Assembly (NCBI GenBank): GCA_963665575.2
Contig: CAXXDW010000006.1
Coordinates: forward strand, 434,001-498,000
Direction of reading: 5' to 3'
Length of the DNA stretch: 64,000 nt
Origin: Rariloculus sp963665575
GTDB lineage: Bacteria; Pseudomonadota; Gammaproteobacteria; Steroidobacterales; Rariloculaceae
Part shown: positions 33,612 to 42,794 of the stretch, piece after piece
Position numbering within the stretch: position 1 is the first letter of the stretch
How the letters are laid out: each line of letters begins with the position of its first letter
The notes under the pieces: model-generated
The model's database searches: none
The model's input: only the letters and a program-made list of their open reading frames with translations
Told to the model about the DNA's origin: nothing
Position numbers and translations under genes: made by a program

Positions 33612-33901
33612 ACACGCGTGCGAACAGGCCAAGAAGCGTCGCCGAGTTGTTGAATTCCGGAACCATCCAGAGGCTCGCCCGTGAGGCGACGCGCAGGCGC
33701 ACGCTTGCCTCGGAAATCCGGGAACTGTTACCGGACGATGAGGCGGCACACCTCGTGAGCGCCGCTCTGGACGACGCGGGACAACTCATTCTCGGCATGG
33801 ACTCTGCTGCGTGGGCCGCGCGGGTGCGGTGCAGCTACCCGGAACTCGCCGGCCGCAGGCTCAAGGTCAGGGTCGTGCCGAGAGAGAAGCCTGCGCCGTA
33901 G
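33608..33901 (+). CDS. dciA: DUF721/DciA-family protein (helicase-loader type)
   Basis: A 97-residue basic protein with the DUF721 pattern: an N-terminal RSVAELLNSGTIQRLAREA helix and a C-terminal small alpha/beta part (DDAGQLILGMDSAAWAARVR, then LKVRVVP). DciA is the ancestral bacterial loader of the replicative helicase DnaB. Lying tail-to-tail with lpxC, one base apart, repeats the pseudomonad arrangement (DUF721 gene opposite lpxC), which strengthens the call. GTG start. Confidence 0.75.
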   Translation: MNTRANRPRSVAELLNSGTIQRLAREATRRRTLASEIRELLPDDEAAHLVSAALDDAGQLILGMDSAAWAARVRCSYPELAGRRLKVRVVPREKPAP

Positions 33902-33902
33902 G

Positions 33903-34814
33903 CTAGTCGAGGAGTCCGGGCGCGAACTGGTAGGAAATGGGCGAGGGCCGCTGCTCGTCGAACGCGACTTCCTCGTAGCAGTCGGGTCGGGCCAGCAGTT
34001 CGCGCAGCAGGAGATTGTTCAGGCGGTGGCCTGACTTGAAAGCGGAAAATTCCCCGATCAGGCAGGCGCCGAGAAGGTAGAGGTCGCCCACCGCATCAAG
34101 CATCTTGTGCCTGACGAACTCGTCGCCGAATCGAAGGCCGTCTTCGTTCAACACCCGGTACTCGTCCATGACGATCGAGTTGTCGAGGCTTCCGCCGAGC
34201 GCCCGCCCGCGCGCCCGCAGCGAGTCGACGTCGCTCAGGAATCCGAAGGTTCGGGCCCGGCTGATCTCTTTCAGAAACGTCGACGTCGAGAACTCCAGGC
34301 TCGCGTTCTGGCGGTGCTTGCGGAGCACCGGATGGTCGAAGTCGATCTCGAAATTGAGCCGGAAGCCGTCGTAAGGCGCGAACCGCGCCCATTTGTCGCC
34401 ATCGTCGACGTGCACGGTCTTGCGAATGCGGATGAAGCGCTTCGGAGCATTCTGCTCTTCTATGCCGGCGGACTGCAGCAAAAACACGAACGGCGCCGCG
34501 CTGCCGTCCATGATCGGTACTTCGGGCGCCGTAAGGTCGATAAAAAGGTTATCGATCCCGAGCCCGGCGAGCGCCGAGAGCAGATGCTCCACCGTACCCA
34601 CCCGGCCGCCCCCGTGCTCGAGCGTCGTGCCGAGCATGGTGTCCGAGACGTTCAGTGCGGCTGCCGGTATGTCGACGGGTTCGGCGAGGTCCAGACGCCG
34701 AAATACGATACCGGTATTGGTCGGCGCAGGCCGCAAGGTCATGTAGACCTTGGCGCCGCCATGCAGACCGATTCCGGTTGCCCGGATTGAATCCCTCAAG
34801 GTGCGCTGCTTCAA
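33903..34814 (-). CDS. lpxC: UDP-3-O-acyl-N-acetylglucosamine deacetylase
   Basis: A 303-residue zinc amidase, the committed step of lipid A synthesis. Zinc ligands are seen in GTVEHLLSALAGLGIDN and in HKMLDAVGDLYLLGA. Substrate features include TGIGLHGGAKVYMTLRPA and SAAPFVFLLQSAGI. A TTG start at 34814, preceded by ggggga, gives the E. coli length. It is the last gene of the dcw cluster, about 170 bp after ftsZ, where a separate promoter is plausible. Confidence 0.95.
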   Translation of the reverse strand: MKQRTLRDSIRATGIGLHGGAKVYMTLRPAPTNTGIVFRRLDLAEPVDIPAAALNVSDTMLGTTLEHGGGRVGTVEHLLSALAGLGIDNLFIDLTAPEVPIMDGSAAPFVFLLQSAGIEEQNAPKRFIRIRKTVHVDDGDKWARFAPYDGFRLNFEIDFDHPVLRKHRQNASLEFSTSTFLKEISRARTFGFLSDVDSLRARGRALGGSLDNSIVMDEYRVLNEDGLRFGDEFVRHKMLDAVGDLYLLGACLIGEFSAFKSGHRLNNLLLRELLARPDCYEEVAFDEQRPSPISYQFAPGLLD

Positions 34815-34986
34815 GTCGCTTCGTCCCCCAAGAACAAATGCGAACCGTGCACTGTTGACCAAGCAGCCGCGCTCCGGGCAAATCCCCTGAACCGACCACG
34901 CCATGGCATAGGATAACCGCCTTTTCTGCGAGGGACCAATGGTTGCGAAGCGAGAGCCTGCACCGCAGCAGGTTCCCGGGTGGTCC

Positions 34987-36183
34987 TCAGTCCGCCTGCC
35001 TGCGCAGGAACGCAGGCACATTGAGAAACGGCTCCGCCGCCGCCTTGTCCTCTCCGGGCGGCGCTTCCTCCTCCGCATGCTTGTCGCGCACCACCGTGGG
35101 GCGTTCGTAGTCGGCGTAGTTGGGTTCGCCGGCTATGCGCTTGTCGATAAGTCGCATCCGCGGGGCATCCTGTGCGCCGGTAGGCCCGCCAAGGCCGGTC
35201 GCGACCACCGTGACGCGAAGCTCGTCGGACATCTCGGGGTCGAGGACCGTACCGATGACGACTGTAGCGTTCTCGGCCGCGAATTGCTTGATGGTCTTGC
35301 CCACCTCCTCGAATTCGACGAGGCCGAGGTTCTCACCCGTCGTCACGTTGACAAGCACGCCTTTCGCCCCCGCGAGGTCCACGCCGTCGAGCAATGGGCT
35401 CGAGACCGCGGCCTCGGCCGCTACGCGGGCGCGATCCTCCCCGCTTGCCGAACCGGAGCCCATCATCGCCGTGCCCTGCTCGGACATCACGGTCTTGACG
35501 TCGGCGAAATCGACGTTGATCAGCCCCCAGCGGGTGATCAGTTCCGCGATGCCCTGCACGGCGCCTTGCAACACTTCATTCGCGGCTCGAAACGCCTCGA
35601 TGAGCGTGACCTGCGGGCCGAGCACGGGCAGCAACTTGTCGTTCGGGATCGTGATCAGCGAATCGACGTGTTTGGCGAGTTCACCGATCCCGCGCTCGGC
35701 AACCTGCACGCGCTTGCCCTGTTCCATCGAGAACGGCCGGGTCACGACAGCGACCACGAGTATCCCGAGTTCCCGGGCAAGCTCGGCGATCACGGGCGCA
35801 GCACCCGTGCCGGTACCGCCGCCGAGGCCCGCGGTGATGAACAGCATGTCGGCGCCCTCGATTACCTCCTTGATACGATCGCGATCCTCGAACGCGGCTT
35901 CCTGACCGACCGTCGGGTCCGCGCCGGCGCCGAGCCCTTTCGTGATGTTGCGGCCGATCTGCAGCTTGGTCGTGACCTTGGTGTTCTGCAACGCCTGCGC
36001 GTCGGTGTTGGCGCAGATGAAATCGACCCCTTCGATGCCGACCGCGACCATATGCGCAACCGCATTGCCGCCGGCGCCGCCGACACCGATCACCTTGATG
36101 ACTGCCGATTTGGTTTGGCCATCCGTCAGTTCGAATGTCATTTTCAGACTCCCATCGTTGAATTCCAGATTTCCTTCGGGCAT
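34987..36183 (-). CDS. ftsZ: Cell-division tubulin homologue FtsZ
   Basis: A 398-residue GTPase that forms the Z-ring. It shows VIGVGGAGGNAVAHMV, the tubulin signature LGGGTGTGAAPVIAE, and the T7-loop region NVDFADVKTVM. A disordered Glu/Ala-rich linker leads to the C-terminal FLNVPAFLRRQAD peptide, which binds FtsA and ZipA. ATG 36183 is used; an internal ATG 14 codons on (MTFEL) is an alternative and closer to the E. coli start. It follows ftsA by 29 bp. Confidence 0.97.
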   Translation of the reverse strand: MPEGNLEFNDGSLKMTFELTDGQTKSAVIKVIGVGGAGGNAVAHMVAVGIEGVDFICANTDAQALQNTKVTTKLQIGRNITKGLGAGADPTVGQEAAFEDRDRIKEVIEGADMLFITAGLGGGTGTGAAPVIAELARELGILVVAVVTRPFSMEQGKRVQVAERGIGELAKHVDSLITIPNDKLLPVLGPQVTLIEAFRAANEVLQGAVQGIAELITRWGLINVDFADVKTVMSEQGTAMMGSGSASGEDRARVAAEAAVSSPLLDGVDLAGAKGVLVNVTTGENLGLVEFEEVGKTIKQFAAENATVVIGTVLDPEMSDELRVTVVATGLGGPTGAQDAPRMRLIDKRIAGEPNYADYERPTVVRDKHAEEEAPPGEDKAAAEPFLNVPAFLRRQAD

Positions 36184-36212
36184 TGCGAAACTCCTGGGCA
36201 ACCGTGCGCTGC

Positions 36213-37448
36213 CTACAAACCTCCGCGAAACCAGGCCCGCATCCTGTCGAACACATTTGAAACACCGAGCCCGGACGCGGATGCTTCCGCCTTGGCTCGA
36301 ATTGACTCTCTCGCGTAAAGCAGCAGGCCCACGCCGGTCGCGTGGATCGGATTGCGGACGACGCCGGCAAGACCCTCGATGTACTGCGGCATGCCGAGGC
36401 GGACCTGCATGTGAAAGACCTCTTCGGCAAGTTCGATCGCCCCTTCCATCTTCGAACTGCCGCCGGTCAGCACAACGCCGGCCGGAATCAGCTCGGCGAA
36501 ACCCGAGCGCACCAGTTCGTCGCGCACGAGGCTCAACAGTTCCTCGTAGCGCGGCTCGACCACCTCGGCGAGCGTTTGCCGGGCCAGGCGGCGCGGCGGC
36601 CTGTCGCCCACGCTCGGCACCTCGATGGTCTCGTCGGAGTTCGCAAGCTGCGACAACGCGCAGGCATACTTGATCTTGATCTCTTCGGCGTGGTGCGCCG
36701 GTGTACGCAGCGATACCGCGATGTCGTTCGTCACCTGTGACCCGGCAATGGGGATGACCGCGGTGTGTTGAATCGCGCCGCCGCAGAAGACCGCGATGTC
36801 GGTCGTACCGCCGCCGATGTCGGCGATGCACACGCCGAGTTCCTTCTCGTCCTCGGTCAGCACGGCGTAGCTCGAGGCGAGTTGCTCCAGAACGATGCCG
36901 TCGACGCTGAGACCGCAGCGCTCCACGCACTTGACGACGTTCTGCACGGCGCTGACGGCGCCCGTGACGAGGTGAACCTTCGCCTCCAGCCGCACGCCCG
37001 ACATGCCGACCGGTTCGCGAATACCGCCCTCGGTATCAATGAGGAATTCCTGGGGCAGCACATGGAGCACGCGCTGGTCGGCCGGGATCGCAACCGCCCG
37101 GGCTGCATCGATGACGCGTTCGACATCGCTTGCGCTGACTTCCTTGTCGCGTATCGCGACGATGCCGTGCGAATTGAGGCTGCGAACGTGACTGCCGGCA
37201 ACGCCCGTGTACACGTGGTTGATTTCACAGCCGGCCATGAGTTCTGCTTCCTCGACCGCACGCTGGATCGAGCGCACGGTCGATTCGATGTTCACGACCA
37301 CACCGCGCTTGAGACCGCGCGACTCGCACGACCCCAGGCCGATGATCTCGAGCCGCCCCTCCGATGACAGCTCGCCGACGACAGCCACGACCTTCGACGT
37401 ACCGATGTCGAGCCCGACGAGCAGATTGCGTGCATCCCGCTTAGCCAT
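36213..37448 (-). CDS. ftsA: Cell-division actin homologue FtsA
   Basis: A 411-residue actin-fold ATPase that tethers FtsZ to the membrane. Phosphate-binding motifs are LLVGLDIGTSKVVAVVGE and VCIADIGGGTTDIAVF; the adenosine motif is AGVVLTGGSSKMEGAIELAE. The 1C domain and C-terminal amphipathic helix (NVFDRMRAWFRGGL) are present. It overlaps the ftsQ end by 8 bases and precedes ftsZ. Confidence 0.96.
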   Translation of the reverse strand: MAKRDARNLLVGLDIGTSKVVAVVGELSSEGRLEIIGLGSCESRGLKRGVVVNIESTVRSIQRAVEEAELMAGCEINHVYTGVAGSHVRSLNSHGIVAIRDKEVSASDVERVIDAARAVAIPADQRVLHVLPQEFLIDTEGGIREPVGMSGVRLEAKVHLVTGAVSAVQNVVKCVERCGLSVDGIVLEQLASSYAVLTEDEKELGVCIADIGGGTTDIAVFCGGAIQHTAVIPIAGSQVTNDIAVSLRTPAHHAEEIKIKYACALSQLANSDETIEVPSVGDRPPRRLARQTLAEVVEPRYEELLSLVRDELVRSGFAELIPAGVVLTGGSSKMEGAIELAEEVFHMQVRLGMPQYIEGLAGVVRNPIHATGVGLLLYARESIRAKAEASASGLGVSNVFDRMRAWFRGGL

Positions 37449-38226
37449 TTGCGTAACTCTCGTCCGTGTTCGCGAACCCGGCACCGGTGCGCCAACGGAC
37501 CGCGAAACCGTTCGCATATCTCATGTCCACGTAATCCACTTCTTCGAACCGCTCCACAAGCGCGGGAGCTGCGACTTCAAAGAAGGTCTGGAGTTGGCGC
37601 TCGATATCGCGGCGACCCAGCCGAATCTCCTGCCCGCCGGCAAGCACGAGCGTGAAAGCGCCTCGAGCATCCAGGTGCAGTGAATCGAGCATCATGTTGG
37701 CCTCGGCCAGCCGGCCGCGCGACGACCGGTAAAACGCCACGATCTCCTGCTCGCTGCCGGGCGGCCCGATGAACTTCGGCAGCTCCGGGAAGGCATGGCG
37801 CGCGTTGGCAGTAAAGAGCTCGCCGCGGACGTTGAGGAGCCCCTTGTCACCCCAGCGAGCTGCGGCGCGATGTTCGGTGACCGTGATCGCGAGCTTGTCG
37901 GGCCAGAGCCTGCGGACCCTTGAGCTGTCGATCCAGTCGAGCGATTCGACCCGCTGGCGCAGCCGTTCGAGATCGACCGTCAGGAAGCCCGAACCGAGTT
38001 CGGGCGCGAGCGCCGCCTGAACCTGAACCTCCGTCACGCGCTGAAACGGCCCCTCCACGATCAATTGCGTGACCGGCGGATCAAACACCGACCTGCCGAA
38101 TACGAGGACCGCCACCACCACGGCGAGAATGATGGGCGGCGCGAGCAGTGCGCCCCAGTTCACTTCGAAAGCCGGCTGCTGCGAATCGCGCCTGACACTC
38201 TTGTTCCGATTTCCGCGTTTGCCCAT
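37441..38226 (-). CDS. ftsQ: Cell-division protein FtsQ
   Basis: A 261-residue bitopic inner-membrane protein. A basic N-terminus (GKRGNRNKSVRRDSQ) and one transmembrane helix (LLAPPIILAVVVAVLVFG) lead into the POTRA domain (QLIVEGPFQRVTEVQVQAAL, then DWIDSSRVRRLWPDKLAITV, TEHRAAARW). FtsQ connects FtsBL to the divisome in the periplasm. Its ATG overlaps the murB stop as ATGA, with no ddl gene between them. Confidence 0.93.
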   Translation of the reverse strand: MGKRGNRNKSVRRDSQQPAFEVNWGALLAPPIILAVVVAVLVFGRSVFDPPVTQLIVEGPFQRVTEVQVQAALAPELGSGFLTVDLERLRQRVESLDWIDSSRVRRLWPDKLAITVTEHRAAARWGDKGLLNVRGELFTANARHAFPELPKFIGPPGSEQEIVAFYRSSRGRLAEANMMLDSLHLDARGAFTLVLAGGQEIRLGRRDIERQLQTFFEVAAPALVERFEEVDYVDMRYANGFAVRWRTGAGFANTDESYANG

Positions 38227-39134
38227 CAGTCAGCTTCTCCGGCGTGCTCGCCGAGCATGCGTACTTCGAGTTCGAGCGCGACACCGGTCCGCTGCTCCAC
38301 TTCGACCCTGAGTTTGTCGATCAACCGCTCGATGTCGGCCGCGGTGGCCGATCCCGTGTTGATGATGAAATTCGCGTGTTTCTCGGAGACCTCCGCACCG
38401 CCGACGCGCGCACCCTTCAGACCCGCGCGCTCGATGAGCTGGCCGGCGAAGTTCCCGGGTGGATTGCGGAATACCGAGCCCGCGCTCGGCAGCCCCAGAG
38501 GCTGCGTCTCGCCGCGCCTGCGGAGCATCGCCCTGAGCGTGGATGGATCGGACCCGTCCTCCCCGTCGAATCGAAACGTCGCGCCAAGGAACCACTCGTT
38601 CGCGGGACCTTCGACCGTGCGGTAGCCGCTTGAGAACTCCGTCCTTGCCCGCGTGGTCACGGCGCCGGATCGGTCGATGGTCGTTACGCTGTCGATGTTG
38701 TCCCACGTCTCGCCGCCGAATGCGCCCGCGTTCATGGCGAGCGCTCCACCGACGGTGCCCGGAATGCCCGCAAGGAAAGCGGCAGGTCCGAGCTTCCAGC
38801 GCGCGCAGCGGCGTGCGAGCACTGCGCAGGGCACGCCCGCCGCGACCTGCACCCGCACGTCGTCGAGCCGGACAACGTCCTTCGGCAACGCGCTCGTGCG
38901 AACGACCGCGCCGCGAATGCCGCCGTCGCGCACGAGCACGTTCGACCCGAGCCCGATGAAGTAGACGGATCGAGCGTCAGGCAATGTCGCAAGAAAGGCT
39001 TTGAGGTCCTTCAGCCGCGCCGGCGTGAAAAACAGATCGGCCGGGCCGCCCACGCGCCACGAGGTATGAGCCGCCATTGGCTCGTCGTACAGCAGCACCG
39101 CTGGGTCAGCCATCTCTTCGGCCACCATGCTCAC
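38226..39134 (-). CDS. murB: UDP-N-acetylenolpyruvoylglucosamine reductase
   Basis: A 302-residue FAD enzyme that reduces UDP-GlcNAc-enolpyruvate to UDP-MurNAc. It shows AAHTSWRVGGPADLFFTPA, FIGLGSNVLVRDGGIRGAVV, GIPGTVGGALAMNAGAFGGE and the catalytic Ser region PSAGSVFRNPPGNFAG, and ends with HANFIINTGSATAADIERLI. Length and gaps fit the short MurB type without the E. coli-type extra domain. It overlaps murC and ftsQ by 4 bases or less. Confidence 0.95.
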   Translation of the reverse strand: MSMVAEEMADPAVLLYDEPMAAHTSWRVGGPADLFFTPARLKDLKAFLATLPDARSVYFIGLGSNVLVRDGGIRGAVVRTSALPKDVVRLDDVRVQVAAGVPCAVLARRCARWKLGPAAFLAGIPGTVGGALAMNAGAFGGETWDNIDSVTTIDRSGAVTTRARTEFSSGYRTVEGPANEWFLGATFRFDGEDGSDPSTLRAMLRRRGETQPLGLPSAGSVFRNPPGNFAGQLIERAGLKGARVGGAEVSEKHANFIINTGSATAADIERLIDKLRVEVEQRTGVALELEVRMLGEHAGEAD

Positions 39135-40555
39135 TGGCGCACTCCGACCGGCCCGCGAACGGCGAGCAGGCCCGGCAGCGTCGCCGCCACTGCGCCGATG
39201 CTGCCTGCCCCGAGCGTCAATACCACATCATCTGCTCGCAGCACGTTGGCGAGCACCGTTTCCAGATCGTCGAGGTCCTCGACGTAGACCGGTTCCACCG
39301 CGGCTCGCGCGCGCACCGCCCGGGCCAGCGCCTTGCCGTCGGCATTGCGCAGCGGTTTCTCACCGGCTGCATAGACGCTTGTCAGCAGCAGAACATCGAC
39401 GTCGGCGAGCACCTGGGCGAAATCGTCGAGCAGCGCCCGGGTCCTCGAGTAACGATGCGGTTGAAAGGCGACAACGATTCTCCGTCCGGGCCAGGCATCG
39501 CGTGCGGCGGCGAGCGTCGCTGCAATCTCGGTGGGGTGGTGGCCGTAGTCGTCGACGAAAGTGACGCGCCCTGCGGCCGTATTGACGGTCCCGAGCACCT
39601 GCAGGCGCCGATCGATGCCGGAGAATTCCGAAAGAGCCGTCTGAATCGCCGGCATTGCGACGCCAAGCTCGCTTGCGACCGCGATCGCGGCGGCGGCGTT
39701 GAGAACGTTGTGCATGCCGGGCAGGTTCAGTTCGAAGGGGACCGGCTTGCCGCCGCCGGGCAGCCGAACCTTGAATCCGGTGCGTATTCCGCGACGTTCT
39801 ACGGCAGTGACCCTGACGTCGGCGCGTTCCGTGCGTCCGTAGCTCAGCACGCGCCGGCTGACCCTCGGTATCAGCTTTCTCGTGTTCGCGTCATCGCGGC
39901 ACATCACCGCGACGCCGTAAAACGGCAGGTTGTGTATGAAATCCAGAAACGCCTGTTTGAGCCGCCCAAGTTCGCCGTCGTAGGTTGCCAGGTGGTCGGT
40001 ATCCACGTTCGTGACAACGGCGATCATCGGCTGCAGGTGCAGGAACGAGGCATCGCTCTCGTCGGCCTCGGCAACGAGGTATCGGCCGACACCCAGCCGC
40101 GCGTGGGCATCGGCGCTCGCAAGCCGGCCGCCGATGACGAACGTCGGGTCGAGCCCGCCCTCGGCAAGCACGCTTGCGATCAGGCTGGTCGTCGTGGTCT
40201 TGCCGTGCGTGCCGGCAACGGCGATCCCGTAGCGGAAGCGCATGAGTTCGCCGAGCATCTCGGCCCGCTGCACGACCGGTATGCGCCGCCGCTTCGCCTC
40301 GACGATCTCGGGATTGTCGCTGCCGACGGCGCTGGAGACGACGACCACATCGGCCTGGCCGAGCTGCACGGCGTCGTGGCCTTCGTGGACGACCGCGCCA
40401 AGCGATTGCAGACGCTCGGTCGCGGCGCTCTGCCTGAGGTCCGAGCCCTGCACCGAGTAGCCAAGATTGACCAGCACCTCGGCGATGCCGGCCATGCCAA
40501 CGCCGCCGATCCCGACGAAGTGGACCGTGTGGATTCGGCCCATGCGGTCGTTCAT
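39131..40555 (-). CDS. murC: UDP-N-acetylmuramate--L-alanine ligase
   Basis: A 474-residue Mur ligase adding L-Ala to UDP-MurNAc. It shows VHFVGIGGVGMAGIAEVLVN, the ATP P-loop GTHGKTTTTSLIASVLAEGG, LVAEADESDASFL, VTNVDTDHL and VDDYGHHPTEIAATLAAA. The start at ATG 40555 overlaps the murG stop as ATGA; nine residues of upstream frame (MPAPCGRCG) would fall inside murG and are not used. Confidence 0.95.
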   Translation of the reverse strand: MNDRMGRIHTVHFVGIGGVGMAGIAEVLVNLGYSVQGSDLRQSAATERLQSLGAVVHEGHDAVQLGQADVVVVSSAVGSDNPEIVEAKRRRIPVVQRAEMLGELMRFRYGIAVAGTHGKTTTTSLIASVLAEGGLDPTFVIGGRLASADAHARLGVGRYLVAEADESDASFLHLQPMIAVVTNVDTDHLATYDGELGRLKQAFLDFIHNLPFYGVAVMCRDDANTRKLIPRVSRRVLSYGRTERADVRVTAVERRGIRTGFKVRLPGGGKPVPFELNLPGMHNVLNAAAAIAVASELGVAMPAIQTALSEFSGIDRRLQVLGTVNTAAGRVTFVDDYGHHPTEIAATLAAARDAWPGRRIVVAFQPHRYSRTRALLDDFAQVLADVDVLLLTSVYAAGEKPLRNADGKALARAVRARAAVEPVYVEDLDDLETVLANVLRADDVVLTLGAGSIGAVAATLPGLLAVRGPVGVRQ

Positions 40556-41640
40556 GCCGCACCTCCCGCATGGCGCAGGCACGCTTCGGCAAGCCGCTCG
40601 GCCGCATCGGGTCGAGCCTGCTCGCGCGCCGCCTCGGCCATCTGCAGAAGACCCGTTCGATCGCAGAGCAGACGCTCCAGTTCGCGACCGAGCCGCGTGG
40701 CGTCAAGCTCGCGCTCGGGCAGCAGCACGGCCGCGCCCGCGGCAACGAACCGGCGCGCATTCTCCGTCTGGTGGTCGTCGACCGCGTAAGGAAACGGCAC
40801 GAGGATCGCACCGACGCCGCAGGCGGCAAGCTCGGCGACCGTTAATGCACCGGACCTCGCAACCACGAGGTCGGCCCAGCCGTAGGCATCCGCCATGTCG
40901 TCAATGAACGTCTCGACGCTCGCGTGGACCCCTGTTTCAGCGTAGCGCACAGCCGTCTCGTCAGCCGCGGCCCCGGACTGATGCCGGATTTCCGGGCGCA
41001 GCGACTCCGCGATCAGGTCGATCGCCGCGGGCAGCACGCGGTTCAGCGCCTGAGCGCCACGGCTGCCGCCAAGCACGAGCAGGCGGATGCGCCGGTCCGA
41101 CGCCGCGATCGCGCGTTCGGCGGGCGGCGGCAGCGACGCGATCTCGCGGCGCACGGGGTTTCCGATGAAGTGCGCGTCGACGCGCCCGGGGAAACTGTCC
41201 GGGAATGCCTCGAACACCTGTTTCGCGAACCGCGCGAGCAGCCGGTTCGTCGTTCCCGCAATGGCGTTTTGTTCGTGTATGAGCAGCGGTCGCCGGGTAA
41301 GCCAGGCGGCGATGCCGCCCGGACCCGACACGAAACCGCCGAAGCCAAGCACCGCGCCGGGCTTGCGACGGTGGAAGATGCACAGTGCCTGGACTACCGA
41401 GAAGGCGACCCTGAACGGTGCGGCGAGCCAGGCGCTCAGGCCGCGCCGCCTGATGCCGGAGATCGTGATCCAGTCGATGTCGAAGCCGTTTTCGGGAACG
41501 ACCGTCGACTCGAGCCCCCGATGCGTACCGACCCAGACGACCGCTTGCTGGCGCCGCCGCAGCGTCGTGGCCACGGCGAGGCCCGGGAACACATGTCCGC
41601 CCGTGCCGCCCGCCATGATCATGATCGGCCTGCCCGTCAC
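40552..41640 (-). CDS. murG: Lipid II synthase (UDP-GlcNAc transferase) MurG
   Basis: A 362-residue GT-B glycosyltransferase that attaches GlcNAc to lipid I at the inner face of the membrane. It shows MIMAGGTGGHVFPGLAVATT, GFGGFVSGPGGIAAWLTRRP, LLIHEQNAIAGTTNRLLARF, the GGSRGAQALN diphosphate loop, ARSGALTVAELAACG and the QTENARRF acceptor region. GTG 41640 overlaps the ftsW stop as GTGA. The frame stays open far upstream, but that sequence is antisense-like inside ftsW. Confidence 0.95.
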   Translation of the reverse strand: MTGRPIMIMAGGTGGHVFPGLAVATTLRRRQQAVVWVGTHRGLESTVVPENGFDIDWITISGIRRRGLSAWLAAPFRVAFSVVQALCIFHRRKPGAVLGFGGFVSGPGGIAAWLTRRPLLIHEQNAIAGTTNRLLARFAKQVFEAFPDSFPGRVDAHFIGNPVRREIASLPPPAERAIAASDRRIRLLVLGGSRGAQALNRVLPAAIDLIAESLRPEIRHQSGAAADETAVRYAETGVHASVETFIDDMADAYGWADLVVARSGALTVAELAACGVGAILVPFPYAVDDHQTENARRFVAAGAAVLLPERELDATRLGRELERLLCDRTGLLQMAEAAREQARPDAAERLAEACLRHAGGAA

Positions 41641-42794
41641 CGTTCCCGCCTCCGCCTGTTCGTCGCCTGTTGCACGCCACAGACTTCGCGATGGATCCTG
41701 AAAAGCAGGCCGAGCGCGATGAGCGTCACGATAGTGCTCGAGCGACCGTAGCTGATGAGCGGCAGCGTCAGGCCCTTGGTCGGCAGCAAGCCCGTATTCA
41801 CCCCGACGTTGATCAGCGCCTCGATACCGAGCATGAGCCCGATGCCCGTACTCAGCAGGCCCTGAAACGCCATGCCCTCGCGAATCGCTGTCTGGCCCAT
41901 GTCTATGGCTCGATAGACCACGAGAACATAAAGCAGCACGATGAAGCTCGCACCCGCGAATCCCAGTTCCTCGGCGACAACCGCAAATACGAAGTCCGTG
42001 TGCGCTTCGGGCAGGTAGAACAGCTTTTGCACGCTCTCGCCGAGGCCGACCCCGAGCCATTCGCCGCGCCCGATCGCGATCAACGACTGGGTGAGCTGAA
42101 ATCCGCTCGCGAAAGGATCGCTCCAGGGATTCAGGAACGTCGTGAGGCGTTCGAGTCGATACGCCGAGTTCACGGCCAGCGCCCCGAGCGCGAAGCCCCC
42201 GACGACCAGCGCGAGCAGGAAATCGCGCAGCCTTGCGCCGGCGACGAACACGATGCCGAGGCTCGTCAGCGTGACGACGACGGCGGCACCGAAGTCAGGC
42301 TCCGCAAGCAATAGCGCACAGACGCCTGCAACGATGAGCATGGGCTTGAGGAAGCCCCGGAAACTCGTCAGGAGCTCCGCCTGCCGGCGCGTCGCGTAAC
42401 TTGCGAGGTACATGATCAGGAACAGGCGCGCGGGTTCGGAGGCCTGAAAGCGGATCGGACCGAGTTCGAGCCACCGGGAACTGCCGTTGACCGTCTGGCC
42501 GAGACCGGGGATCAGCACCAGGGCGAGCAGCGCGATACAACCGAGCAGGATCAGGCCGTTCAGCCGGTGCCACAGTTCCGTGGGCACGGCAGTTACGACG
42601 AGTGCGGCGGCACAGCCGATACCCAGTGCACCGAGATGCCGCAGCAGGTAGTAGAGCGGCTGGCCGAAATTGCCGTCGGCGAGCGAGATCGATGCGGAAC
42701 CGACCATTACGGCGCCAACGACGACCAGTCCGAGGCTTGCGCACGCCAGCAGCGGGTCCACGTGGCTCGGCGGCATCGGGAGCGGGCGCTTCAT
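41637..42794 (-). CDS. ftsW: Septal peptidoglycan polymerase FtsW
   Basis: A 385-residue SEDS-family membrane protein with about ten transmembrane segments. Signatures are GSSRWLELGPIRFQASEPAR (catalytic-site loop), PDFGAAVVVTLTSLGIVFVA, the periplasmic AHTDFVFAVVAEELGFAGAS, and the C-terminal GLTLPLISYGRSSTIVTLIA. It polymerises lipid II with FtsI at the septum. It starts inside murD (ATGA-type overlap) and ends inside the murG start. Confidence 0.96.
   Translation of the reverse strand: MKRPLPMPPSHVDPLLACASLGLVVVGAVMVGSASISLADGNFGQPLYYLLRHLGALGIGCAAALVVTAVPTELWHRLNGLILLGCIALLALVLIPGLGQTVNGSSRWLELGPIRFQASEPARLFLIMYLASYATRRQAELLTSFRGFLKPMLIVAGVCALLLAEPDFGAAVVVTLTSLGIVFVAGARLRDFLLALVVGGFALGALAVNSAYRLERLTTFLNPWSDPFASGFQLTQSLIAIGRGEWLGVGLGESVQKLFYLPEAHTDFVFAVVAEELGFAGASFIVLLYVLVVYRAIDMGQTAIREGMAFQGLLSTGIGLMLGIEALINVGVNTGLLPTKGLTLPLISYGRSSTIVTLIALGLLFRIHREVCGVQQATNRRRRER

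Noticed and set aside
34987..36930. Long N-terminal extension of ftsZ
   Set aside because: The extension is Arg-rich antisense-like sequence inside ftsA; FtsZ begins normally at 36183.
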